Shown: in pieces, positions 1 through 8,391 of the stretch
Position numbering within the stretch: the first letter of the stretch is position 1
How the letters are laid out: each line of letters starts with the position of its first letter
NCBI RefSeq assembly: GCF_050717515.1
Contig: NZ_JBOITL010000023.1
Span: 1 to 64,000, forward strand
Length of the DNA: 64,000 nt
Reading direction: 5' to 3'
Source of the DNA: Clostridium_AD sp050717515
GTDB lineage: Bacteria > Bacillota > Clostridia > Clostridiales > Clostridiaceae
Position numbers and translations under genes: made by a program
The notes under the pieces: model-generated
Database searches by the model: none
Told to the model about the DNA's origin: nothing
The model's input: the letters and a program-made list of their open reading frames with translations, nothing else

Positions 1-119
1 TAAGGTAGTTTGAAATCTCCACCTGCATGGCGATTTCGGAGGGCCCTCCTCCATCATCTGTATAGCACAGCTATATTAAGCCACTCTTGCGAGTTGCTTA
101 CCACGCTTTCGTGGCGCAC
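1..119 (-). mobile_element. 5' end of a probable group II intron inserted in lysC (continues off the window)
   Basis: Read on the minus strand, the lysC frame is broken after base 120 by a sequence that begins GTGCGCC, the GUGYG-type 5' terminus of bacterial group II introns. What follows folds into successive hairpins: a CCACG/CGTGG stem at 101-114, an AAGC/GCTT stem enclosing CTC-GCAA-GAG at 79-99, a TATAGC/GCTATA stem, a GGAGG/CCTCC stem near 37-51 and a GAAATC/GATTTC stem near 13-38. This layout resembles the start of domain I of known group II introns. The intron has the same orientation as lysC, so splicing could restore the frame. The reverse transcriptase ORF, EBS loops and domains V/VI would lie outside the window. 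A group I/IStron element is the main alternative. Confidence 0.68.
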
Positions 120-1166
120 AGTCGTCTTCATTCCAAGTCCTACCATCGAAAATTTAGTTATGTCCGCGTCTACTATAACTTTATTGTCCATTATTATATT
201 TTCTATAATTTCCAAACTATCCTTTAAACTTTCTTTAGGAATTGTAAAGGACACATTTACGGTTCCATCTATAGGAGATGTTTGACTTATCATATCTATA
301 TTTATTCGCCTGCTTCCTATAGCTTCAAATATAGTGGACAATATATTCACATCTTTAGGTATACGTTGAAGAGTTACTGCCACATCCTCATCACTAGTTG
401 CTATTCCTGTTACTGGTTTACTTTCCATATTCATATTTTTAACCTCCCTAATTACAGTTCCCTTAATATCACTATTACTGAGTCCTACATATATAGGTAT
501 CCCATATTTTTGAGCAAGCTCTATAGATCTTGAATGCATTACTTGGGCTCCCAAACTCGCTAGCTCCAGCATCTCTTCATATTCTATTTCATCCAATTTC
601 TTAGCCTCTCCATATGCCCTAGGGTCTACACTATATATTCCAGCCACATCCGTATATATTTCACAGCTGCCCTCCAGCTTCACTGCCAAGGCTACAGCTG
701 TGGTATCAGAACCGCCTCTACCTAAAGTGGTAATATCACCCTCTCCATTTATTCCTTGGAATCCAGCAACTATTACAATTTTACCTTCTTTTATACTTTT
801 TTTAATTTTCTTATCATTTATATCCTTAATTAATGCTTTACCATATTGTCCACTAGTTTGAATGCCAATTTGGTGTGCAGTATAGCTTATAGACTCATAC
901 CCCAAAGCCTTAATTGCCATGGCGAGTAGGGCACTTGAAATTATTTCTCCTGTTGATAATATAGCGTCGAGTTCCCTCTTATCTGGCTGCTGAGTTATAC
1001 CTTTTGATAGGGCTATTAAATCATCTGTAGTTTTTCCCATAGCAGATACAACTATAACTAAATCTGTGTCTTCATTTTTTCTTTTTACTATACTTTGTGC
1101 AATCCCTTTAATTTTCTCTGTAGTGCCTACAGAAGACCCACCATATTTTTGAACAACTACTGCCAT
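120..1166 (-). CDS. lysC: Aspartate kinase, 5' exon (interrupted)
   Basis: Aspartokinase phosphorylates L-aspartate, the first step towards lysine, diaminopimelate, threonine and methionine, in the cytosol. The product opens with the family signature VVVQKYGGSSVG, carries the nucleotide/aspartate motif GRGGSDTTAVALA and then the first regulatory ACT domain and part of the second, up to SMVGLGMKT. Aspartokinases normally continue about 45-50 residues beyond this point. Here the frame runs into non-homologous residues and stops at base 54, because an apparent group II intron starts at 119/120. The start is an ATG preceded by a GGGG-type ribosome site. It is transcribed singly behind a lysine riboswitch. 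Unless the intron splices, the protein loses most of the second ACT domain, which contributes to lysine sensing and dimerisation. Confidence 0.9.
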
Positions 1167-1295
1167 AATTCAATCATTCCCCTTTATATCTAGTGTACTT
1201 GCTTGTGCACTGATTGATTTCACCTATTTTATACAATGTTAAATAAAGTAGTAAAATTTTAAAAATTACCTCCAGAAACATTAAGATATTGTTTC

Positions 1296-1332
1296 AAAAA
1301 AAATAAATGCAGCAAAGGAACACCTTTGCTGC
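1296..1332 (-). terminator. Attenuator terminator of the lysine riboswitch
   Basis: A perfect GCAGCAAAGG/CCTTTGCTGC hairpin lies at 1309-1332. On the minus strand it is followed by a T-rich run (1308-1296). It sits between the lysine aptamer and the lysC start, the expected place for ligand-controlled termination. Confidence 0.85.
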
Positions 1333-1344
1333 ATAAAAATACAT

Positions 1345-1545
1345 GTTTTTATACAAACCTTGTGTACCTTGTAGTTCTCCACTGAAAAATCAGTGACAAT
1401 TTTACACATATTATATGTAAAACCAGAAAATATTTTCACAAAATATATCTTCTTCGGCTATAGCTCCTTTCCTTATTCATCCTCGCCTGTCAGCTCCGAA
1501 CAAGTACTTTTAGATACAGCACCTCTACCCTAGGTAGTTTACTTT
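1345..1545 (-). promoter_or_regulatory. Lysine riboswitch (L-box) controlling lysC
   Basis: On the minus strand the leader contains L-box landmarks: GGGTAGAGGTGC followed by an AGTA loop segment, then AGCTATAGCCGAAGAAG, then a late GTCACTGA/TCAGTG hairpin and a closing segment rich in GGTACA. These match the conserved five-way junction of lysine aptamers. It is immediately upstream of an intrinsic terminator and of aspartate kinase, the usual regulated gene in Firmicutes. The 5' boundary is approximate. Expected behaviour is lysine binding favouring termination. Confidence 0.82.
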
Positions 1546-1591
1546 TTAAATTTGTTCCTAGTTTATCACAGTATGTTTATAAGCACAAGTA

Positions 1592-2503
1592 TTAATTATA
1601 AATGTTCTTACTAAAATATCTATCTCCTCTATCGGGCAGTATCACAACAATGTTCCCATTTTTAATGGTTTTTCCAAGTTTTACTGCTGCTACTAATGCA
1701 GCCCCCGAAGAGCTACCGACAAACAGCCCTTCTTTTACCGCAATTAGGTTTAGCATACTTTTAGCTTCCTCATCAGATACTTTTGTAATGCCCTCCACTA
1801 AATCCATATCCATGGTGCCTGGCACAAAATTGTTTCCTATTCCTTCTATATCATAACAAAACTCTTCTCCACCACCAAGAGTTGAACCATAAGGATCCAC
1901 TAGTATACCTTGTGTATTTTTATTCATTTCCTTTAAATATTTCATAACACCACTAAAAGTACCACCACTTCCTGCTCCTGCTACAAAATAATCAATTTCA
2001 CCTTCTAAGGCATCATATATTTCTGGTCCTGTAGTCTCATAATGAGCCTTTGGGTTAGCATCATTTTCGAACTGCTGGAGTGAAATAGAATTAGGAATTT
2101 CATTAAGCAGTTCTTTTGCTTTCGCAATAGCACCGAGCATTCCGTCTTCCCTCGGTGTATTAATAATAGTTGCTCCTAATGCTCTCATCAAGGTTTGCTT
2201 TTCTACAGAAAACTTTTCTGGAACCACAAATATTACTTTGTACTTTTTATTTAAGGCTGCAAGTGCAACTCCTATGCCAGTATTTCCTGCAGTAGCTTCA
2301 ACAATAGTATATCCAGCCTTTAAGATACCATTATCTTCTGCATCTTTTATCATGTAAACTCCAACTCTATCTTTAACACTACCACCGGGGTTCTCCCCCT
2401 CTAGTTTTGCGAAGATATTTACGCCTTCTTTTACGCCCAAATTGTTTAATTTAATAAGTGGTGTATTTCCTATAATATCTAATATACTATTTATATATTT
2501 CAC
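1592..2503 (-). CDS. mccA: O-acetylserine-dependent cystathionine beta-synthase / cysteine synthase family protein
   Basis: This is a fold-type II PLP enzyme of the cysteine synthase family. PLP lysine lies in GGSVKDRVG, the substrate loop is ATAGNTG and the phosphate-binding loop is GAGSGGT; at 303 residues the length is normal. Because it follows luxS and a YrrT-like methyltransferase, the best functional match is MccA, which joins homocysteine and O-acetylserine into cystathionine in the reverse transsulfuration route, rather than CysK. The likely start is the GTG at 2503, with AGAGG about 8 bases upstream; the upstream GTG at 2512 is too close to that site. It overlaps the luxS end by about 17 bases, implying translational coupling. 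The usual partner mccB is absent here. Confidence 0.85.
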   Translation of the reverse strand: MKYINSILDIIGNTPLIKLNNLGVKEGVNIFAKLEGENPGGSVKDRVGVYMIKDAEDNGILKAGYTIVEATAGNTGIGVALAALNKKYKVIFVVPEKFSVEKQTLMRALGATIINTPREDGMLGAIAKAKELLNEIPNSISLQQFENDANPKAHYETTGPEIYDALEGEIDYFVAGAGSGGTFSGVMKYLKEMNKNTQGILVDPYGSTLGGGEEFCYDIEGIGNNFVPGTMDMDLVEGITKVSDEEAKSMLNLIAVKEGLFVGSSSGAALVAAVKLGKTIKNGNIVVILPDRGDRYFSKNIYN

Positions 2504-2984
2504 TGCTAACACCTCTATTTAGAACTAATTTTGCATACTCTTTTGCACCTTCTAATGAATGATCTTTATAATTTCCACATTGAAATTTATTGGCTGCTGG
2601 TATCTCCTTTGACTCTATTACCTTTGTAAGTCCATAATTTAAAGTTTCTATAACCTTATCCACACTCACATCATTCCATGTAATCATATAAAATCCTGTT
2701 CTACATCCCATAGGTGAAATATCTATAATTCCTTCCATTACTTCTCTCATATATCCAGCAAGCAAATGCTCTAAGGTATGGATAGCCGCTATATCCATAA
2801 ATTCTTCATTTGGTTGCATAAATCTTAAATCAAACTTTGTTACTATATCACCCTTTTCACCTATCTTCACCTCACATTTTCTTACAAAAGGTGCTTTTAC
2901 CTTTGTGTGATCTAATGAAAAGCTTTCAACTTTCACATTTTCCTTAGGTATCATGTCCTCAGTTAATAATGTATTAAATTTCAT
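2487..2984 (-). CDS. luxS: S-ribosylhomocysteine lyase LuxS
   Basis: LuxS cleaves S-ribosylhomocysteine to homocysteine and DPD, the precursor of autoinducer-2. The sequence has the metal-binding HTLEH motif around residue 56, the catalytic cysteine in GCRTGFY and the third metal ligand region CGNYKDHS. At 165 residues it is full length, if slightly longer than the Bacillus enzyme. It is the second gene of a T-box-controlled sulfur operon, overlapping the methyltransferase upstream and mccA downstream. The homocysteine it releases would feed MccA. The nucleosidase (Pfs/MtnN) that makes its substrate is not in this window. Confidence 0.95.
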   Translation of the reverse strand: MKFNTLLTEDMIPKENVKVESFSLDHTKVKAPFVRKCEVKIGEKGDIVTKFDLRFMQPNEEFMDIAAIHTLEHLLAGYMREVMEGIIDISPMGCRTGFYMITWNDVSVDKVIETLNYGLTKVIESKEIPAANKFQCGNYKDHSLEGAKEYAKLVLNRGVSSEIYK

Positions 2985-3618
2985 AATTTAGTCCTCCCTT
3001 ATTTGCTACTGCAATGAAAATTCCTGTTTCAGTAAATTCACCTTTACTAGAATATCCTTTGCATTTTAAATTTGTATTTTCAATATTCACTATGTCAAAC
3101 CCAGCTTCGTATAACCACTGTTCCAACTGCTGATTTGAAAAACCAAGCCATTCGTCAAACATCTCATCCTTTGCCCACTGTCCATTGTGCTCTAGTACAT
3201 CTGATATTATTAAAGTCCCATCTTTTTTAATTATTCTATGCATCTCTTCAATTGCTTTTTTAGCATCCTTCACATGATGAAGAGCCATATTAATAAAGAC
3301 CACATCTACAGATTCATCAAACAAAACCAAGTTGTCTATGGATGATTTTATTGGATATACATTGTTGAATTTTTTAGTTTCCATTAATTTTTTAGATTCT
3401 CTAAGCATATTTATAGATTGATCTATAGAAAATACAATACTTGCTTCTAAGGCCAGTGCCAAGGATAAAAATCCAGTGCCGCATCCAAGGTCGGCCACTA
3501 CTTTATCTTTTATATTTACTTTAGATAATACCTCATACTTTAACCTTTCCTCAAAATATTCACTTCTTATTACATTCCAACTTTTAGCTATCTCGTTAAA
3601 ATAATCTAACGAACCCAT
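2974..3618 (-). CDS. Class I SAM-dependent methyltransferase, YrrT/UbiG-like
   Basis: A 214-residue class I methyltransferase with SAM-binding motif I VADLGCGTGFL near residue 40, an acidic post-motif (SIDQS) and a UbiE/Methyltransf_11-type core (ALHHVKDAKKAIEEMHR). It is the first gene of the operon with luxS and mccA, the position held by yrrT in Bacillus subtilis and 'ubiG' in Clostridium acetobutylicum. The substrate is not known. Its role is plausibly to convert SAM to S-adenosylhomocysteine to feed the LuxS branch, which is inference. The gene sits directly behind the T-box leader, and its end overlaps the luxS start by 11 bases. Confidence 0.88.
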   Translation of the reverse strand: MGSLDYFNEIAKSWNVIRSEYFEERLKYEVLSKVNIKDKVVADLGCGTGFLSLALALEASIVFSIDQSINMLRESKKLMETKKFNNVYPIKSSIDNLVLFDESVDVVFINMALHHVKDAKKAIEEMHRIIKKDGTLIISDVLEHNGQWAKDEMFDEWLGFSNQQLEQWLYEAGFDIVNIENTNLKCKGYSSKGEFTETGIFIAVANKGGLNYEI

Positions 3619-3727
3619 AACATCGCCTCCATTTAGTTTTTATGTTTAATCTTTGCATAACATACTAAAAAAATAGTGTTGTGGCTAAGACCTTTTTCAA
3701 AAATACAGATATATTTTTGACGTCAAA

Positions 3728-3965
3728 AAAGCCCGTCTCCTTTTATAGAGACGAAGCTATAAACTTCGCGGTCCCACCCTAATTAGATATAAAATCTCAC
3801 TTAATTTCAAGCACAAAATGCTTTATCGCTTTAACGGGCGAGCCCGTAGTCCCCTACTATAATTTCGGGTCCATACTCCAAAGGGCACTTCATATATCTT
3901 TCGGTAGAAGCTTCTCAGCAGCGCTTCCTCTCTGTACCCGTGCAACATATTACTTTCCTTTTTCA
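3728..3965 (-). promoter_or_regulatory. T-box riboswitch leader, probably cysteine-specific
   Basis: The minus strand carries the canonical T-box AGGGTGGGACCGCG (3767-3780) followed by an intrinsic terminator, a GTCTC/GAGAC hairpin at 3734-3752 plus T run. Upstream stem I is recognisable by an AGAGAGGAAGC start, a GCTGAGAAGC segment, a CTACCGAAAGAT segment and the closing TTTGGAGTATGGACCC. In the expected specifier loop the sequence GAAGTGCCC offers TGC, a cysteine codon, consistent with the sulfur operon downstream. GTG (Val) in the same loop cannot be excluded by eye. Confidence 0.9.
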
Positions 3966-4181
3966 TTGTATATATTAGTATTCATATAGGAATAGTTATG
4001 TTTTTATTATATGCCATATTTTATTTTTGTCAACCCTAGTTTTCAACTTATTTTCAATTGTTAATTTATATATCCTTCTAACTTAGGCGGTGTCTAAATT
4101 ATATCAACACGTTTTTTATATCACCATTCTCTATGCTTGTGAATATTATATATTGATATGATAATATGGAGTGTGATATTT

Positions 4182-5282
4182 ATGCAAGGTACTATTAAAA
4201 ATATTTTCCCTGGTGGCAATACTTCAAGAGGATTCTATTCCTTCTACAGGTATATACTAGGACAGGATGAAGCAAGAAGAATAATATGCATAAAAGGAGG
4301 CCCTGGAACAGGTAAATCCTCCTTAATGAAGAAAGTTGGTAAATACTTCAATGAGAAAGGCTATGACATAGAATACCATCACTGCTCTTCTGATAATAGC
4401 TCATTAGACGGATTAGTTATTAAAAGACTTAATGTAGCAATACTTGATGGAACTTCACCTCATGTAGTTGACCCCGTAAATCCAGGCGCCGTAGATGAAG
4501 TGCTAAACATGGGAGATTGTTGGGATGAGGAAGGCTTTAAGAAATATCGACATAAAATAATCGACATAAATAAAAAAGTTGGGAAAACTTTTAAAAGAGC
4601 CTATAGATTTTTTGGAGCAGCTAAATTAGTTTATGATGATTGGTATACCTATAATAATGAAGCCTTAAATATTAATAAGCTAAACCTACTAAAAGAAAAT
4701 CTAAAAGAATCACTATTTACTACCTCGCCCTCTAATATAGGTTATGATAGGCATTTATTTGCTACAGCTTTTACTCCTAATGGTATTGTCACCTACATTG
4801 AAAACTTGTGCTCAGATTATAAGAACATTTATGTGTTAAAAGGTGGTCCTGGTACTGGAAAGTCAAATATATTGGAATTTTTATCTTCTGAAGCCCTAAG
4901 GCGTGGACACTATATAGAAATTTTCCACACACCCCTTATTCCTGAAAAAATCGAGCATATACTGATTCCTGACTTAAATGTTGCCATTTTAACCTCTAAT
5001 GAAATAAATAATTTAGATATCCCAGGTACTATAATTGACATGAAAGACTGTTTAAATCTAAGTACCCTTGAGAGAAACAAAGTTGAAATGGAATATGATT
5101 CAACTGAGTTTTTCACACTTTTAAACAAAGGTTTAACTACAATAAAAGAAGCAAAAGCTCTACATGACGAACTTGAAACTTCCTTTATACCAAATATGGA
5201 TTTTTCTAAAGTAGACGAAGTTTTGACAAAGCTTATTAAAAAGATAAATGGATATGAAGATGATTATTTAAATAATAAGTAA
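4182..5282 (+). CDS. Duplicated P-loop ATPase (PRK06851-like)
   Basis: The protein of 366 residues has two copies of a P-loop module. The first Walker A is GGPGTGKSS near residue 40 and the second GGPGTGKSN near residue 220. Each half follows the same plan, with a conserved hydrophobic strand ending LNVAIL and an aspartate-rich element. This fits the uncharacterised PRK06851-type ATPase family seen in clostridia and bacilli; no substrate is established. The start is taken at the ATG at 4182 (MQGTIKNIFPGG), which has GGAG at a suitable distance; an in-frame ATG lies 24 bases upstream. It is monocistronic and convergent with hypBA across a shared hairpin. Confidence 0.85.
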   Translation: MQGTIKNIFPGGNTSRGFYSFYRYILGQDEARRIICIKGGPGTGKSSLMKKVGKYFNEKGYDIEYHHCSSDNSSLDGLVIKRLNVAILDGTSPHVVDPVNPGAVDEVLNMGDCWDEEGFKKYRHKIIDINKKVGKTFKRAYRFFGAAKLVYDDWYTYNNEALNINKLNLLKENLKESLFTTSPSNIGYDRHLFATAFTPNGIVTYIENLCSDYKNIYVLKGGPGTGKSNILEFLSSEALRRGHYIEIFHTPLIPEKIEHILIPDLNVAILTSNEINNLDIPGTIIDMKDCLNLSTLERNKVEMEYDSTEFFTLLNKGLTTIKEAKALHDELETSFIPNMDFSKVDEVLTKLIKKINGYEDDYLNNK

Positions 5283-5286
5283 ATTT

Positions 5287-5316
5287 AAAAAGAGCTGTGC
5301 TTGTACACAGCTCTTT
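5287..5316. terminator. Hairpin between convergent genes
   Basis: A 9-bp stem, AGAGCTGTG/CACAGCTCT, has an AAAAA run on its left side. Read on the minus strand it is followed by TTTTTAAATTT, so it best serves the end of hypB and may also stop the ATPase transcript. Confidence 0.75.
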
Positions 5317-5368
5317 GCAGTTAATACACATTAATATGCACTTAATCCACCTTTTAAGACGTGATTTA

Positions 5369-6028
5369 CTATTTTAGTGATTTCGTGTTTTTCCTTATCC
5401 ATTCTGTGACTTCCTTAAATCCTGTGTTTTCTGTGGATGAAACCCTCGCTACCAATGCGGTAGGGTTGAGAGCTCTCACCCCAGACATAAAGTATTCTTC
5501 ATCAAAATTCACATAAGGTATAAGGTCCCATTTGTTTATGATAATAATATCAGCCTTTTCAAAAGCAAGAGGATATTTATATGGCTTATCGCTTCCTTCT
5601 GTAACCGTCACTATAAGCATTTTAATATCTTCACCAATGTTAAACTCTGCAGGGCAAACAAGATTTCCTATGTTTTCTATAAACATAACTCCTGGATTAT
5701 CCATCTTGAATTCTTTTAAGACTGATGAAATAGTGGGAGCATCAAGATGACATGCTCCGTGTGTATTTATTTGTATTGTATCTATGCCAAGTGAGGTTAA
5801 AATTCTTGTGTCAATATCTGATTCTATATCCCCTTCCACCACATATGCTTTTAAATCATTAAGTTCTTTTATCATAGAAATTATAACGGAAGTTTTCCCT
5901 GCTCCCGGTGCTCCCATTACATTTATAGCAAATATGCCTGCTTGTTTTAGGGTATAATTTATTTTTTCTGCAATTATATTATTGTGATACAGAATAGATT
6001 CCATCACATCTATTTTTTTATTATCCAT
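5369..6028 (-). CDS. hypB: Hydrogenase/urease nickel incorporation GTPase HypB
   Basis: HypB is a SIMIBI-class GTPase that delivers nickel during maturation of NiFe hydrogenase and, in some bacteria, urease. Seen here are the P-loop GAPGAGKTSVI, the metal-site segment HGACHLDA with adjacent Cys and His, the invariant CPAEFNIGED and the guanine-specificity motif INKWDL. There is no histidine-rich N-terminal storage tail. The start is set at the ATG at 6028, just behind a GAGG site. It follows hypA by about 17 bases, so the two form an operon. No hydrogenase structural genes occur in the window, so the target enzyme is encoded elsewhere. Confidence 0.92.
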   Translation of the reverse strand: MDNKKIDVMESILYHNNIIAEKINYTLKQAGIFAINVMGAPGAGKTSVIISMIKELNDLKAYVVEGDIESDIDTRILTSLGIDTIQINTHGACHLDAPTISSVLKEFKMDNPGVMFIENIGNLVCPAEFNIGEDIKMLIVTVTEGSDKPYKYPLAFEKADIIIINKWDLIPYVNFDEEYFMSGVRALNPTALVARVSSTENTGFKEVTEWIRKNTKSLK

Positions 6029-6045
6029 TTTTGACCTCCTCAATT

Positions 6046-6384
6046 TTATACTTCTATATATTCAACATAAAATTCTTTACCTATATCCGTAGGTTGTCCA
6101 ATACCACCGCAGTAACTACAAATGAATGAAAAAGACCGTGTTTCAAAGAATTTATGACATTCTCTGCATTTAAGCCTCGGATGGATATGTTTCATACTTA
6201 TTATTGCCCCCTCGCAAAGAGACCCCACTGAAATCTCATCAAAGTACATCTGAATAGATTCCCCTATGAACCCAGAATAGTCCCCTATTACAAGCCCTAT
6301 TTTCAAAACCTTTAATGCACCATTGTCCCTTGCATTACATTCCGCAATACGTATTATTTCACAGGCTATAGAATACTCATGCAT
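6046..6384 (-). CDS. hypA: Hydrogenase nickel incorporation protein HypA
   Basis: HypA is a small nickel-binding, zinc-containing metallochaperone that works with HypB. At 112 residues it has the usual length. The N-terminus MHEYS keeps the His2-Glu3 nickel site. The structural zinc site is visible as CRECHKFFE followed by FICSYCGG, a two-CxxC arrangement. It is the first gene of the hypA-hypB pair. The upstream 160 bases to the divergent membrane-protein gene are AT-rich and should hold the promoters. Confidence 0.92.
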   Translation of the reverse strand: MHEYSIACEIIRIAECNARDNGALKVLKIGLVIGDYSGFIGESIQMYFDEISVGSLCEGAIISMKHIHPRLKCRECHKFFETRSFSFICSYCGGIGQPTDIGKEFYVEYIEV

Positions 6385-6564
6385 ATAATTATCACCTTCT
6401 TAACTATTATTATGAGCCTCTTTTACTCCTACCTCTATGCTTCTGTATATTTATTTTTTATATGCAAACACTAGGCACATAAAAATAAACTTTAGCTAAT
6501 ATATAATAATATATTCTTTATTCCACTAAGATATACTAGCATTTCATTGGAGGCGCTTACATTG

Positions 6565-6924
6565 ATGTTTTTTATAAAAAACTATACATTTGAAAATATA
6601 AAACATAAGCTTTTAGTATTATACCTACTGAATGTAACAGATATATTCTTTACTCTTTTACTCCTGTCTACAGGCTTATTTGTGGAGGCAAACCGCCTAA
6701 TGATCAATGCAGTGCAAAGTGCATCTGCTAGTTTTATATTGAAAATTTTACTACCTGCAGTATTATTATTATACATATGCATTAGAATGAAAAAAGCAAA
6801 TGAGACTCAGCTAAAACAATCTAACATTATTCTTAATATCATTACTGGAGTTTATATAATAATTAATATTTCTCATTTAATATGCTTTTTGTTATTTTGT
6901 TTATTTATAATATTTCCTATTTAA
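6565..6924 (+). CDS. Small DUF5658-like membrane protein
   Basis: A protein of about 119 residues with three to four hydrophobic segments: around LLVLYLLNVTDIFFTLLLL, SFILKILLPAVLLLYICI and two near the C-terminus. The pattern LNVTD-x3-T-x4-LxxG-x3-EAN resembles the DUF5658 family, whose function is unknown. The open frame extends back to a TTG at 6547, but GGAGG lies inside that stretch. An ATG at 6565 (11 bases from it) or a TTG at 6562 (8 bases) is the more likely start. It is monocistronic and divergent from hypAB. Confidence 0.65.
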   Translation: MFFIKNYTFENIKHKLLVLYLLNVTDIFFTLLLLSTGLFVEANRLMINAVQSASASFILKILLPAVLLLYICIRMKKANETQLKQSNIILNIITGVYIIINISHLICFLLFCLFIIFPI

Positions 6925-6956
6925 TAAAAATATGCTTGAGTGTGATCCCAATGCAA

Positions 6957-6986
6957 TTGGAAGAGTTTGCTTCCATATGTTATAAT
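6957..6986 (+). promoter_or_regulatory. Probable sigma-A promoter of the DUF362 gene
   Basis: TTGGAA (6957-6962) and a perfect TATAAT (6981-6986) are separated by 18 bases, about 40 bases ahead of the start codon, with GGGGG ribosome site between. Confidence 0.6.
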
Positions 6987-7027
6987 GATAAAAATGTATA
7001 AAATAAATTATACAAGGGGGTAAATAA

Positions 7028-8140
7028 ATGAACAAATCAAAGGTATTTTTTACAAACTTAAGAACAAAACCGGGATGTAATCTATTAGATAAGCTTCAAA
7101 AACTTGTAGTAGATGCAGGTATGAAAAATATAGATTTTAAAGATCAATTTGTAGCTATAAAAATTCATTTTGGAGAGCCAGGTAACCTTTCATACATAAG
7201 GCCAAACTATGCTGCCAGTATTGTTAAACTTATTAAGGAGCTCGGTGGTAAGCCATTCCTTACTGATTCGAACACCTTATATGCTGGAAGAAGATCTAAT
7301 GCTGTAGACCATATTGAATCAGCTATGGAAAATGGTTTCAATCCTATGTCTGTTGGATGTAACGTAATAATAGCGGATGGATTAAAGGGTGGAGATTATA
7401 GAGAAATTCCAATCAACCAAAAACATTGCAAAACTGCTAAAATAGGTGCAGCCATTGCCGATTCAGATATAATTATTTCTATGACTCACTTCAAAGGTCA
7501 TGAAATGACCGGTTTTGGTGGAACACTCAAGAATTTAGGTATGGGCTGCGGTTCCGTTGGAGGAAAGCTTGAAATGCATTCTGCATCTAAGCCTTTTATG
7601 AAAAAAGATAACTGTGTAAGCTGTGGAATGTGCATTAAAAATTGCCTACATGAGGCAATTTCCTTTGATGAAAATAAAAAGGCAACCATAGATTATGACA
7701 AATGCGTAGGCTGTGGCCAATGTGTTGCAGTATGTCGTTTTAACTGCGCAACAGTAAAGTGGAATGAATCTGCTGATAGTGCTAATGAAAAAATTGCAGA
7801 ATATACCTATGCTGTTATTAAAGATAAACCAAACTTTCATATTAGCTTTATTATGAATGTTTCCCCTAATTGTGATTGTTCTCCAGAAAACGATGTGGCA
7901 ATTATTCCAGATATAGGTATGGCTGCTTCCTTTGATCCAGTAGCCTTAGATCAAGCCTGCGTTGATATGGTTAACAGTGCAACTGCATTAAATTCAACTG
8001 AGCTTTCAGATAGACATTACCATGAAGGCCAAGATAAATTTTCTCATATACATCCTGATACAAATTGGAAGGTTGGTCTAGCCCATGCAAAAGCTATTGG
8101 CATTGGCACTGACGAATATGAGCTAGTAATAGTTAAATAA
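7028..8140 (+). CDS. DUF362 domain protein with two 4Fe-4S clusters
   Basis: The first about 185 residues form a DUF362 domain (IKIHFGEPGN, MTHFKGHEMTGFGG). A ferredoxin-type segment follows with CVSCGMCIKNC and CVGCGQCVAVC, each ready to hold a 4Fe-4S cluster, and then a DUF362-like tail ending near VALDQACVDM. At 370 residues it has the length of the clostridial iron-sulfur DUF362 proteins. An electron-transfer or redox role is likely from the clusters; the substrate is unknown. A clear GGGGG ribosome site precedes the ATG. A 50-codon ORF follows at 28 bases and may be co-transcribed. Confidence 0.9.
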   Translation: MNKSKVFFTNLRTKPGCNLLDKLQKLVVDAGMKNIDFKDQFVAIKIHFGEPGNLSYIRPNYAASIVKLIKELGGKPFLTDSNTLYAGRRSNAVDHIESAMENGFNPMSVGCNVIIADGLKGGDYREIPINQKHCKTAKIGAAIADSDIIISMTHFKGHEMTGFGGTLKNLGMGCGSVGGKLEMHSASKPFMKKDNCVSCGMCIKNCLHEAISFDENKKATIDYDKCVGCGQCVAVCRFNCATVKWNESADSANEKIAEYTYAVIKDKPNFHISFIMNVSPNCDCSPENDVAIIPDIGMAASFDPVALDQACVDMVNSATALNSTELSDRHYHEGQDKFSHIHPDTNWKVGLAHAKAIGIGTDEYELVIVK

Positions 8141-8168
8141 AAAAAGCACATAAGAAAGAAGGAATATC

Positions 8169-8321
8169 GTGAAATTTGTACCATTAATATTTGTATTATT
8201 ATTCAGTATAAGTCTAATTATATATGGGATTAAGAAACAAAATAAGTCAACTAAATATGCAGGTATTTTTTGTATAATTATAGTTGTTATTTCTAATTTA
8301 ATAGATAATTTAAACTTTTAA
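8169..8321 (+). CDS. Predicted 50-residue membrane peptide
   Basis: A GTG-started ORF encodes a 50-residue, strongly hydrophobic peptide with two likely membrane segments, VPLIFVLLFSISLIIYGI and AGIFCIIIVVISNLI, joined by a basic loop (KKQNKSTK). A GAAGGA site lies 5 bases before the GTG. It follows the DUF362 gene closely. Such two-helix proteins are common and poorly characterised. No homologue can be named. Confidence 0.55.
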   Translation: MKFVPLIFVLLFSISLIIYGIKKQNKSTKYAGIFCIIIVVISNLIDNLNF

Positions 8322-8391
8322 TAATAAGATTCATTTATATAAACATTATTTTCAAAATACAAATTTAGGAAATTATTATAACTTTCCTTTA

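Noticed and set aside
1..119. Group I/IStron interpretation of the lysC interruption
   Set aside because: GTGCG start and hairpin order fit group II better, and no guide-sequence pairing with the exon end was found; not fully excluded.
10..285. Plus-strand ORF at the window start
   Set aside because: It lies antisense to lysC and the intron end, with no ribosome site or family resemblance.
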